NCBI GenBank assembly: GCA_013076295.1
Contig: RQOL01000906.1
Span: forward strand, 3,968,001-4,032,000
Length of the DNA stretch: 64,000 bases
From: Sanderia malayensis
Taxonomy: Eukaryota > Cnidaria > Scyphozoa > Semaeostomeae > Pelagiidae
Direction of reading: 5' to 3'
The translations under genes and the position numbers were made by a program. The first letter of the stretch is position 1; every line of letters begins with the position of its first letter. The notes below the pieces were generated by a model. It had not been told where the DNA came from. It searched no databases and saw only the letters and a program-made list of their open reading frames with translations. Below are positions 32,416-43,547 of this stretch, piece after piece.

Positions 32416-35400
32416 TCATTTAAAACTATGTTGAGTTGTTGTATCATTTGCTTCATGCCTCACTGGATACAGTATATTGTAGTGTCCTGGGCTATATAAA
32501 AGGCATATTTGTGGCTGTGTTCCGTCTTCAGGGAAATCGTGGTGATTTACTTCGCTAGTTCCACCTCTGTCCATGTAAACAACGCGGACACAAATGCCAG
32601 ATGCGTTCGTCAAAGCTATGATGTGAATATGATCACTTTCTTTCGCCATTGGTTCAACCTCCTGGAAAAAATATCGCCGACATTACTATCCAAGGCAAGG
32701 CAAGACTATTGGGGTTCACTCACGGAGGGGGTGAGCCTGAAAATACAGTCAGGCTTCTGAATAATTTGCACTCAAGGAAAATCTAACGAGACTCAGGGGT
32801 TTTCGTTATTTAAAACACAGGCATGTAAGACTGTGACTGTGGCTATTTTTAAAACACAAAGTAGCCAAGCATGATTGAATAATGTTTTAAACATCGCCAG
32901 CTTGGCGACTTTTTGGCCACCATAGCAGGTGTTTTTGTTGCGTTTTGTTTTTTGGCCACTGTTATCTAAGCGCGCTGATTGGTCAGTTGACATAAAATGA
33001 AACAATCGACGTTCGAAACATTATTCAACCTTTTGCAATAGCGAGTGAGCCTTGTTCTGCAACCATTCAGTACAATCAGCACAACAACAAGCAAATGAAT
33101 GAATTTCTGTTTCATAGGATAGCGATATTTTTATAGTAGCTTACTTGAGCGCAGAATTCCTTCATGGTCATATTTCCTTCGATGAAAGCAGCGTAAAAAT
33201 CCGCGTTTCTTTGAAGGTAATTTGACACCATCAGCCTTAGATAAACCACAAAATAATCCGAGTATGTCTGGTCCCGAAAAACCTGAAAAAAGAATTGAAT
33301 TTACGATAAGCAAAGCTTATGTTGTCTTGCATATTTATGGTGTATAGCATGCAAAGAGCTATTAAAAATATAATTTTTATCTATTTATTATTCTTCCTAA
33401 GGTTTATCAAGATTAACTGATTGCTATGCAAAGTCCAGTTTTTTGGGGACCTAAAACTGGATGGAAATGTTGTCCAGAAAATGGTTGGCAGACTGTAAGC
33501 ATGAAGAGACAGTCAGAATAAAATTTGAAAATTTAGTATTTTTACTGAGCAAATGCTAAACAACAATTTTCTAACATACCTTAAGTATCTCATCTTGGGT
33601 TGAATCTTTTTTGATCATTTCTAAAATGTCAGTAAACTAAAGGAAAGGTGTAGTTTGTTTAGTGTAGCAAAATAACACAATAATTTGCAATTGCAAATTG
33701 GTAGGATGTCTTGTACCAATCACACAAAAACGAAACTGATATAAAAATATCATATCTTACTATTTCATAGAAATCTTCAACTGTGTAACTTGGGTAACCA
33801 AGCTCAATTAATTCATTTTTTGTTCTTTCAGAAAAATCCATAAATCTATAAGGGAATGTGTGTTTGTTGGATATACTCTTGCCATTCATGGTTAACCTTA
33901 GTTTGCTGTGGTGAATTGACTCAAAGTTGCTACAAATTCATGATGAGGTGAGCTTGCAGTGGGGAAATATGTCCAGATGCCTTTTCTATAAATAATAGGA
34001 TCACTTAAATCATAATTTTTCCAGATCCTGCTATGATAATACAAACTTTGTTAACGCTGTTTTGTCTTTTAAAAAGTGTTCTATACAACCAAAACCAAAT
34101 GATCGAAAAAAACAATTCCCATCTCCTCTTGTCTTCCTGATTTTGTTGAATTTGTGGGAAAGTCCCTGAAAAACAACAAAATCACGAACTTGTGAATTAT
34201 ATTAGCACTTGTAGATTAAAAGCAGACAATAGCATGATTTCAACTACTCTTGTTACGAACTTTTATGACCCCAGTAATTTTTACCATGCTATGCTACAGC
34301 CTTGTGCTAAAACTGTCTTGATCAAATTATGCAAGTTTAAGGCGAACATAAAAGAATAGGTATGTATCCAGTTTGCAGAGTATGGCCGATTTCGACAAGA
34401 TCTCGGGTGCGCCAACAGGCCTACAACGTGGGTGCGGGTGCGCCAAAATCCCAAATATTGGTTGGGTGCGCCACTCAGGTGCGCTATTCCAACTATTTTC
34501 TGGATGTTTAGGTGCATTTAGGCCATTTTGTAAAAGAATTCAGGTTCCGTGAGCCCTCCGTGAGTTTGTTTAAGAATCCAGGAGCATTTCTGATACGATT
34601 GTGATGCTAGAATTATTTTTAAATGGGTGTTTCCCAGTAATTAAAGGGGTGTGGTTGTCCAGGGGCACCTCCGGCACATTTTCTACATGATCTTGGGTGC
34701 GCCACTGCCAGAGGCGGCACCACGGGGAGGACTGGGGAGGACATGTCCTCCCCAATATTTTCCAGGGCCGATTTTTCAATTCGTCGAAATCCGAAGAGAA
34801 ATATTAAAGGGGGGGGTACGACGGCACATGTGAAAATGTCAGTGATCTTCTGTTAAATATATAACAATTTTACTCAGGTTTGCAGTAAATGCCTTTTGCA
34901 TAATTTATCTATAAAATCCTTACAAAAAATCCATTTTTCTAATGGGCGTGGCTTTCATAAAAATGGGCGTGGTATTAAAAAAATTTCCCTATCCTCCCCA
35001 CTTTTTCAGGGCTGGTGCCGCCCCTGGCCACTGCCATACTCTGCAAACTGGGTATGTATGTAGTTAGTGAAAGAATAATAACCTGTAGTTTCATTTGGTA
35101 AACTTGATCATCTGCAGCATATTCAGATTTTAAACATGTGATATCTTCAAGGTCGCCAATTAGTGAATTATATTCTGCCACCTCAAAAATTCAGTATTAT
35201 TAACATCTCGCATCGCACTGACATCACCACACATACACAACACAACCTGCTATTTTATTTGAATAACATAATACCGCAAAATAACATAATTCAAGCAGAA
35301 TAACGAACTTACCTCTCTCTCTATATCCTGAATTTGTTTAATTGTTGCTTGGTCCACATTTTCTACAAATAAAACGAGTTTTCTTGCTTATTCTTAAAAG

Positions 35401-35623
35401 GTGTTCGAACTCAATTCATTGTCTTCATTCAGGGCTCGAGCACGAGTCTGGCCTACTAACCAATGATATGATAATTAATCTTTTTGAAGGCAGTTTAGAT
35501 TAGATCTTTGGTTCACAGTCTATACATTATTGTTAATCTAGTGATTTTACCTGCAGTTGAAGGCTGCTCATGTTGGATCTTTTCGTCCGAGTGAGATTCT
35601 TCGTCTGGAGCTGAGGAATCCAT
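32416..35623 (-). CDS. OTUB1: OTUB1-type deubiquitinase (otubain)
   Basis: Cysteine protease that cleaves Lys48 ubiquitin chains and also inhibits E2 enzymes such as UBC13 non-catalytically. Start complementary to 35621-35623 (MDSSAPDEESHSDEK). Exons run leftward: ~35552-35623; ~35313-35362 (ENVDQATIKQIQDIERE); ~35084-35180 (YNSLIGDLEDITCLKSEYAA, DDQVYQMKL); ~34060-34168 with the catalytic RGDGNCFFRSFGF (Asp and nucleophile Cys); ~33761-33842 (YPSYTVEDFYEI); ~33580-33636; ~33144-33283 (YSDYFVVYLRLMVSNYLQR, EGNMTMKEFCAQ); 32416-32661 (EVEPMAKESDHIHIIAL, MDRGG, and SPGHYNILYP with the catalytic His). The C-terminus is about 17 aa longer than in human. Total length about 290 aa. The donor of the catalytic exon is uncertain. 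Its neighbouring large intron carries nested transposons at 34.36-35.06 kb. The start lies 518 bp from the divergent DNAL1 start. Confidence 0.93.
34360..35058. repeat. Older inverted-repeat insertion in OTUB1 intron
   Basis: GTATGTATCCAGTTTGCAGA + GTATGGC (from about 34360) is complementary to GCCATACTCTGCAAACTGGG + TATGTAT (to about 35058). Between them are repeated GGGTGCGCCA units at 34395-34480 and about 34695, and the younger hAT-like element described separately. Confidence 0.75.
34709..35026. mobile_element. 318-bp hAT-like MITE with perfect 8-bp target duplication
   Basis: Left terminus CAGAGGCGGCACCA and right terminus TGGTGCCGCCCCTG are inverted repeats of the CAGGGGCGG type common to hAT MITEs. 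GCCACTGC is duplicated exactly on both sides (34701-34708 and 35027-35034). The arms also share CTCCCC-rich sequence further in. The duplication is unmutated, so this insertion is young relative to the element around it. Confidence 0.88.
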
Positions 35624-36141
35624 GTTAAATCCTGGCCATTCAATTCAACAATAACTAAGAAGTCTGGGACTGGACGATAACTTTTGCCTCTCAAAACAAA
35701 GAAGCACTCAGACCATAGAGATGACTATGACTCAGACCTAGAAATTATGGAAATAGAAATAAAATATGCTGCAATATTGAAATTGTTTTGTTATTATTAT
35801 TTGCATGAAATTTCAAGAGTTAGAAATTGTGAGCACCTACACCAAGTTTATTGCACCATATATCAGCCGTTTGACTAGGGTTACGAAATAAAAATTTTGA
35901 AAAGTAAGAAAATATGGAACCTGAGGTGTTTAATCATACTAATTAATTAGGATACTCTGATCATTTTCAGACAATTTCCAGGTCTCTCTGGCCAAATACA
36001 TGTATTGCATTCTACAAGCATATTGTAGTGCGCATGTGTTTATCTAGCCCCTCTTAATGGTTGCTAAGGGACAATCAGATGGTTGTTTATGAACTTAGGC
36101 CACTACATCACGTACGATAGTGAACATACATCTGAGTAAAA
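35624..36141. promoter_or_regulatory. Bidirectional promoter of OTUB1 and DNAL1
   Basis: 518 bp between divergent start codons. GTTGCTAAGGGACAATC (about 36060-36076) contains GTTGCTA-type half-site sequence like RFX X-box motifs, which would suit a ciliary gene (inference). No TATA box stands out. Confidence 0.5.
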
Positions 36142-38437
36142 ATGGTAAGTTCATAAGTTTATCTGAATTATTACACCTCACTAACTGATCCTACTAAAGA
36201 CGTCAATCTTTCATGATGGCATGAATCTATTATATTAAAGCTAAAATTTAAATTTAATGCTTACATTAACAATAATAATAAAAATAATTTTGGAAAACAC
36301 CGTTCGACAGTGCTCAATACACATATGTGTAGAGCGATATATAGAATAAATCTATAGGATTAAATCTGCCTGATGAGTGCATAAGCACGAAACTTAGAGT
36401 TGCAGGGAATTATGTGTCTTTCTTGAACATCACTCAATTCTAATGCTTACATTATTATTATCATTAACTTTATTGTTTATTGTTTAGTAAACTGTCAACA
36501 ATGTTTCTTCCTTAGTCTAAAGGAACAACAATAAAAGACGCACTTGCAAAATGGGTAATGATTATTGCCTATGTATTTATTTTTTTACATGCATCCCTGA
36601 CACCTGAAGCTGCAATTTTCTGCCATTATTTTTCATGCAATAGAAATAAATAATATGGGTGGGATGGGAGGTCATTTTCTGTCTAAGCTAAACGGCATTG
36701 ATGAAATGCACAAACTGCTTTATTTCACAGGAAGAAAAGAATGGAATGAAAGCAGCTGAAGCTAAAGAAGTCAAGCTTTATGCGCAAATGCCCCCAATCG
36801 AGAAAATGGATGCTTCATTATCAACATTGACAGCATGCGAGTATGTCTTTATGCTTTATATTCTCGGAATTATATAATCTTAACCATTTATATATTTTAT
36901 CTTTTTTATTGCTTACGTCAGAGATGTATATCTTATTTGGAGAATTTTTCTTAGAAAACTTTCGCTATCTACAAACGGCATTGAAAAGATCGCAAACTTG
37001 AACGGACTTAGTATGTTATTGTTTCTTTTGACTTTTTATTTTTCTAAAAGCCTTATATATATTTCTGTGTGACTTACTATTTGAAATTGATCTCTACTCA
37101 ATAATTTCCACAGAAAATTTGACAATTCTTTCACTTGGAAGAAACAACATCAAGAATCTGAATGGGTTGGTACGTGTGAAGAGAAAATGCAATTTAACAG
37201 ATTTTCCAACATTTACAGAGCCATTATCATGACAATGATAATTGTTATAATGATATTAAAGAAGATAACATTGAATGAATATCTTCTAATTATCGCAAGT
37301 ACATATAACAAGTATTTTTAATTTACAGGAAGCTGTGGCTGACACATTGCAACAACTTTGGATTTCATACAACTATGTGGAGAAACTGAAAGGCATTGGT
37401 GTTTTGAAAAAATTGAAGGTAGGTTTTTGAACTAAGATTTGTCTTGCATCTTTGGGAGGTTTTCTACTGAAAATGAAACATTCACTAACTTTATTCTTTG
37501 TTTTTCAGGTCTTATATATGTCAAACAATTCTGTGAAGTCGATGGATGAATTTATCAAACTTGTGAGTGGCTTGTTACTCTGAATAGGTTACTTGTTAAT
37601 AGGACATTGGTACATATTCACATACATCAATTACTTGGCAATCCAAGTTTATGTAAAAGCCACTAATGTTGATCAGTGTATGATAAGTGCAATTATGGTT
37701 TTATTAGTATGATTATTGAAACTACGTTTTTTGACCTAGCTTAGCTTCAGATAGAAGCTTTGTTGATTGCATTATATTCTTTAAGAGTTTTGTTTTCACT
37801 GGAAAGTTTTAATACATCTAGACCAAAGTCCTTTTATTTGTCAACACCTGTTCTTCATTTTTCAGGCTGACCTTCCAAATCTTGAGGACCTTCTTTTTGT
37901 TGGTAATTGAATTTTTGCCCCCGGCTTAGTTTATTTGAAGTAGAATAAACTGGCTACCCTTTAATTAAACTTCCTGATGTGGCAATGAGCATTTTTTGTC
38001 TGTCTTAATTCAGACTTTCTATGTTTATTTCTTGTTTGGCTTCAGAATACTTGATATTTTTGCATTTTCTTACCTCAAGACTTTTCTTATTGTTGGATTC
38101 ATTGCTTTGACTATCATTCAATTTTTATTTTTAGGAAATCCTCTCGAAGAGAAGCACTCAGCTGAAGGAACATGGCGAGATGAAGCAACAAAAAGACTTC
38201 CAAAACTCAAGAAGTTAGATGGTAAACTTCACTGTCATCTGTTTATTTATTATTCTCAAATATTTCATTCAATTTTCATCCGAACCGAACAGAACCGAAA
38301 CAGCCAAAGGAATCCAATAATCAATTTATTATGCCATGAAGTTTATTATTTAGGTGGAGCTCATTATACCAACATTTCTATCTTTATTTTCAGGTGTTCC
38401 AGTTGTCCGGCAAGATGAAGCAGAGAATGAAGACTAA
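36142..38437 (+). CDS. DNAL1: Axonemal dynein light chain 1 (DNAL1/LC1)
   Basis: Leucine-rich-repeat light chain that binds the outer-arm dynein gamma heavy chain in motile cilia. Ten exons give 191 aa, against about 190 in vertebrates. Exon 1 carries only the ATG (36142-36144) before GTAAGT. Exon 2 supplies [13 protein letters not shown] (36515-36553), and exons follow at about 36731-36840, 36956-37011, 37113-37168, 37329-37417, 37510-37562, 37866-37902, 38135-38221 and 38394-38437. Diagnostic sequence: [86 protein letters not shown] and [14 protein letters not shown]. All six LRR strands are present. The presence of the gene implies motile cilia or flagella. Confidence 0.97.
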
Positions 38438-39493
38438 TATTTTATTTACCGCTTTGGTTTCCAGAATTTTCCTCCATTCACAACATGTTCAATACAAAGC
38501 TCACTACCGCAAGGTCATCTTCGTTGTATATCGCCCGCTTGTCCTGAACTGAATGTATTATTGCAAAGACAGACAAAAATGGGGGAGAGATTGCACCTTG
38601 GTAACAATCACGGTTCGGAGGACTATTTAATATGACGTCGCGATTGGAATTAGCGAAGCCGTGGGAGATAATATCATTGTATGTTAATCAGTATTACCAA
38701 TCATTTTTTGTGTCTGTCTTCTTTAATATCTGCTTGTTAGATTTCTATTTTTCGCTTATTTGGAGGTTAATGTTCCTTGACTATTATCAGTTGTAAATAT
38801 GTGCAGTTTTATGACATGAAAATTCATTTTCTTCAAAATTTGCTTATTCTGTGACGTAAACAATTTTAAATTTTCCCGGCTCGGCTGCCGTTATGCCCAC
38901 AGCGCATGCTCGTTTCCTCTTGCCAATGCCAGCGAAACGAAACCAAACCACGAGGTTTCATCTTCCCTCAAAGTGCCTTGCTTTGCCGTTGCTTCGCGTA
39001 AAAGTTGGTTAGTTTTTTGTCTTTCAACCCAGGTAAGTTGATTTTAGAAGTAGTAGTTTACTTATTATTCATAAATATATGGAAAATAAAGTTATATAAT
39101 GTGCTTTCGCTAAGAAACCAGTGTATGCTAAGACCTCAAAGTTCTTTGCTGCTGCGACGGGAACTTAGGCCCGTGGATGGTGGAGTTTTAAATGTGCAAT
39201 GCAAGGAGTCAAAATTCAAGGAAAGTAGGTTGATAAAAAGGCTGCGAAATGTGTTAGTCTGTTTTTCTGCGAAATCTTCCTGAATAAAGGGAAAAAATTA
39301 GTGAGTGAAGTGCAAATGAAATAGGAAAAACGTCCTAGAAAATATCTTGAGCCGCGGCCCCGCCCCCAAAGAAATAAATTTTTGCTTTTTTTTGCAATCT
39401 GTGTGTATATCGCAGCTAATTCCCCAAATGTAATCCTACACAGTTTTTCAATTATTATATTGCTGCAGGAAATTTAAATCAAGTCTTACAATC
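38438..39493. other. Intergenic stretch between DNAL1 and RCC1
   Basis: DNAL1 3' UTR and RCC1 promoter/5' UTR. A GC-richer patch around 38880-39000 may be the RCC1 promoter. The open frame near 39005-39283 is not supported as coding. A probable 5'-UTR splice acceptor (TTGCTGCAG, about 39468) lies just before the RCC1 ATG. Confidence 0.5.
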
Positions 39494-41821
39494 ATGCCTG
39501 CTGGAAAAAGAAAATTGAAGCAAGAAAAACCAAAGAAGGAGTCAGAAAAACCAGTTGCCAAGAAGGCAAAACCCAGACGAGGTAATAAATGTTTTACTTT
39601 ATACCATAGAAAAATTTAAATGTTATGGCATCTGATGCTTAGAGCAAAAAATTAAACTAATATTTTTATTACACACACAGTTTCACATCCATCATATGAA
39701 GAGCAAACAAATGGAATTGTACTTACGATGGGACAGGGTGATGTGGGCCAGCTTGGCATGGGGGAGGACATAATGGAAAAGAAAAAACCTGGAATTGTCC
39801 CAAATCTTGATGGTGTTGACATGGTCCAGATTTGTTGTGGTGGAATGCATACTGTTGCTTTATCAAGTGACGGAAAGGTATATTTGTAATTTTTTGTTTG
39901 TTTTGAAAGCATGACATGTTCACTGAATTAACTTGATCTAATGCTCGTGTATGGAAAGGTGATGCATTGTGACTCGGATGTAACAAACCCTAGAAGTAAC
40001 CAAAAAAGAATTTTATTGAAATTTTGTTGATTTAGATGTTAATTGTACTATGAAGTAGTTTGGTGGAGAAGATGTTGAATCTGTATATTTGAGCATTCAT
40101 ACATGGAGCTTATGTTGAGATTCCATCCAGTTTATGTTATGATTCCATTTTATCTATGTTTAACAATTCATGATCGCTTTAAGTCTGCTTCTATGCAATA
40201 GAAATAACTATACAATGCAATGTTAATTTCAGTTGTATACTTGGGGCTGCAATGATGAAGGTGCTCTATGTCGTGCAACATCTGAAGAAGATGCGGATGA
40301 GTACAATGCAGTTTGTGCTGACTTGAATCTGAATTCCAAAATCGTTCAGGCATCCGCTGGTGATAGTCATACTGCAGTCTTGCTGGAAAATGGTGATGTT
40401 TATGCTTGCGGAACATTTCGGGTAAGCTGTTTAATGAGTTCTATTTGACCTCCGTATTAATTATAGGCATTATAAACCTTTTTGATGCGGACTTGTGCTG
40501 GGTTCATGGGGCTATAGGAACAAGCGGTATTAGCATTGGTGCATTTTGCGTTTTGACAACCACTATATAGAAGCTTGCTGATACTTGCTGTAAGTTGAGA
40601 CAATGCTTTGCTAAACTGTTTTAGCTCTTTAATAACGCTACTATGCATTTACCAACTTCATTGTGCATGTACCAGTTTCATTGTGCATGCACAAGCCTTG
40701 CATGTATATCAGTTATCTCTGACTAAAACCTGGCTTTGTTCTTGGGAGTAATTATTTTTACTTCGGTATTTCTACTCTGCTTCTTTGACCTTCACAAGCA
40801 ATCATTTTGTACCGATTTTCATTAAAATGCGGTAAAAATATACAGCAATATCAATACATGTAATCTTTATCAGCCTTTCACAGCTTGCAGCACTAGAATG
40901 CCTATCCGTCACATCTATGTTGACGTCATACGACGTACATGACGTCATACGACTTACATGACGTATTATGATTTCAATCAGGACATGAATGGAGCTATCG
41001 GCCTCACACCGAAAGGTCAAAGTAAAGAACCCGTTAAGGTGTATCCTACAAGCAATTCCGATGACAGAGCCATTAAAATCACATCGGGTAACGATCACGT
41101 TGTTATACTCACCGAAACGGGACACATATTCACGTTTGGAAGCGGAGAACAAGGACAATTGGGTAGAGTAAAGGAATGTTTCTCACACAGGGGAGGACGT
41201 CGAGGTCTTTCCATGCTACTCGTTCCGCAGATTGTTCGCTTCAAGAAGAAGCAGAAATTCAAAGATATATTCTCGGGTAGTTTTCACACGTTTGCTATCG
41301 CTGATGGCGAAGATGATGTTTACGCATGGGGGCTGAACAACTGGGGGCAACTTGGTACTGGCGACACATACAGCTATTTTTCACCCACGGTTGTTGAGTC
41401 GTTGAGCAAGTTGCGGAAAGATGCAGGCGATTCTTTGAGTTTATCAGGCGGCCAACATCATTCGATAATTGTGGACGGAAAGGGCCTAGTTCATTGTGTT
41501 GGTCGATCCGAGTATGGCCGTTTGGGGCATGGGGAGGAAGCAACGGAACTTTCTATCCCAAAGCAAGTCGATTCATTGAAGAAACATCATGTGAAAGTAG
41601 TAGCAAGCGGCGAAGCAACGAGCTTTGCTATCACAGACAATGGTGATTTGTTTTCTTGGGGTCTGGGTAGTAGTTTGCAGCTTGGCAACGGCGAAGAAGA
41701 CGATGTTCTCGTTCCCACGCAAGTCAAGGGGAAGAATATTGATCCAAGTAAACACGAAGTACTTGGTGTATCATCCGGAGGACAGCACACCGCTTTGATA
41801 CTCAGGCAGCGGAAAGAGTAA
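39494..41821 (+). CDS. RCC1: RCC1, chromatin-bound Ran guanine-nucleotide exchange factor
   Basis: Loads GTP onto Ran on chromatin, which drives nucleocytoplasmic transport and spindle assembly. Four exons with matching phases: 39494-39581, 39681-39877, 40233-40421 and 40982-41821, giving 437 aa (human 421). A basic N-terminal tail ([15 protein letters not shown]...KKAKPRR) serves as nuclear localisation and DNA contact. The seven-bladed propeller repeats follow: [80 protein letters not shown] and [14 protein letters not shown]. Other conserved blocks are [34 protein letters not shown]-like [14 protein letters not shown] and [11 protein letters not shown]. The DNA before the last exon (40920-40965) has repeated ATGACGTCATACGA sequence. 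Confidence 0.96.
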
Positions 41822-43547
41822 TGGGCAGATATATTGCTTGATGGTGACAAATATTGATGTTTTGTATATTTTGGTGTGAAAGTAGCTTGGGGATTGCCAA
41901 GATCGCTGCATTGATTCCGATGCAACCAGACTTCGAATTACATGCCGATTATTGGTATGCACAGATATATGCGCTGTGCTGTGATGCCTTTACCATTCAT
42001 TTGCTGCATTTGGGATTTGGGATTTTTAAGCTTGTCGAACAAGATGAACAATATATATGGACGGTGCTTACGTTTGGCATTGTGTGGCAATTTTTATTAC
42101 TGTTTCAACGATTTATCAAGTAAATTCCCTCATTTCAAGTTTTGCTTTAGATGTATAGAGTAATTTTCTAATTCTTTTATTTTTTCATTATACACAGATA
42201 AACTCAATGGCTGGTGTTTTTCTTTTCGAATGTCTTGGTTGGACGTGTTTTACGAGAAATTTCGATCAGCTTAATACTAAAAGTGTCTTATTTTGGCATG
42301 GCGTTTTATTACTAAAGGTTTCTTGGTATATTTCTTATTTTGGGGATCTATAAATACTTTTTTGTATTGAAGTTTAGCTCTTTTGGATAAATAAAAACCC
42401 AGATCGTCACGAAAAACCCCGTATTTGTTTCAAGGTCAAAAATTAAAATTTTTCCAAACAAAAATTAACAATATTCTTGATATTCACAAAGAACATACGC
42501 AAAGTCAATTTTCTCATTTTTAACAGTGAAAATTTTACACTTTACTAACCCCTCTTAATGATGGAGTTTCTCAAGTTTTGGCCATCCATATACTGACTTC
42601 TTATAAACCAGCTTTCAATGTTAAGCTTAACATTTTGCACTTCTCCGATATAAAGCATTCCTCTGTGGCCTGTATTTATAAATGTTTACAATGGATTTAT
42701 TGAGCTAAGTCCGGTTAATGCTGCAAAAATGTCAAGCACTTATATAAGTCACCTTTTTGACATTTTTCTGTGATCGTTTGAACAACCTTGCATTGCCCTA
42801 CCGTGTCTTTATCACGTGTCACATTGCAACAGCCAATTGGCTCGTGACATTTTGCTGCACATGCGTATTCGCGTGCAGAGTATTGTTGCGTCGGAAAGAG
42901 TTGTGAAAAAATCGTGGAGTTTTCATATGCTTGCAATAAACCCGATCATCCAGTTGTTTACATATTAGCAGTACATGTTTACTTTGCTTGAGAAATTGTG
43001 AATCGAAAACTGTGAGTTTAGAACGCTGCTGATAAATCGTTCTCCATTGTTCAATAAAATATTTGTCACCTTACAGTAGATCTTGTGGTGGAATATTTTC
43101 AACTGTTTTCACGAATATGATATCCGGCGAGAGCTATTTGAAATGGCAAACTGATCCTGCCCGTTAAATTTCTTTCAATCGAATTTCTTTTCTAGTGGCT
43201 AATTCAATGGCGCATTTTTGAAATTCCAGATTTGTTAAGAGTACGGTCCTTTGCAAAGTTGCCATTGTTCTTCGCGTAATGGTCAGAGAAAACACAAGAG
43301 CAGTATACTTCATCACATTTCTGACAAACGTGTTGTGAGCCAAGAATGAATTGACAACATTTCTAAGCTCGTGTGGGAATTATTTTCGTTTTCAGCCAAC
43401 TCTCGTTTCATGTGCTGCATTTGGTTACTTTATACAACGTATATATTTTGGATAAGACCATGTTTTGGTGTGAATTAATTGAGCAGTGCAATCTATGAAA
43501 ATGTAAGAGAATGAGGTCCTTATTATCACATCGCTGCATTTGCTGTC
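41822..43547. other. Intergenic stretch between RCC1 and the PDZ gene
   Basis: RCC1 3' UTR at the left, with a possible poly(A) signal AATAAA near 42388. On the minus strand, 42715-42936 is open with seven cysteines (CAAKCHEPIGCCNV...GQCKVV) but has no ATG, no clear splice sites and no recognised family. Nothing else supported. Confidence 0.5.

Noticed and set aside
39005..39283. 92-aa open frame upstream of RCC1
   Set aside because: No similarity to RCC1 N-termini, no linking splice site with the right phase; more likely 5' UTR/promoter.
40920..40970. Repeated ATGACGTCATACGA before RCC1 exon 4 as CRE enhancer sites
   Set aside because: The ACGTCA motifs are real but lie in an intron immediately before the acceptor as a short tandem duplication; nothing else supports a regulatory role.
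42715..42936. Minus-strand Cys-rich open frame of 73 codons as a secreted peptide gene
   Set aside because: It begins at TTG, not ATG; no signal peptide, no convincing splice sites, no family match. Left as a note in the intergenic entry.
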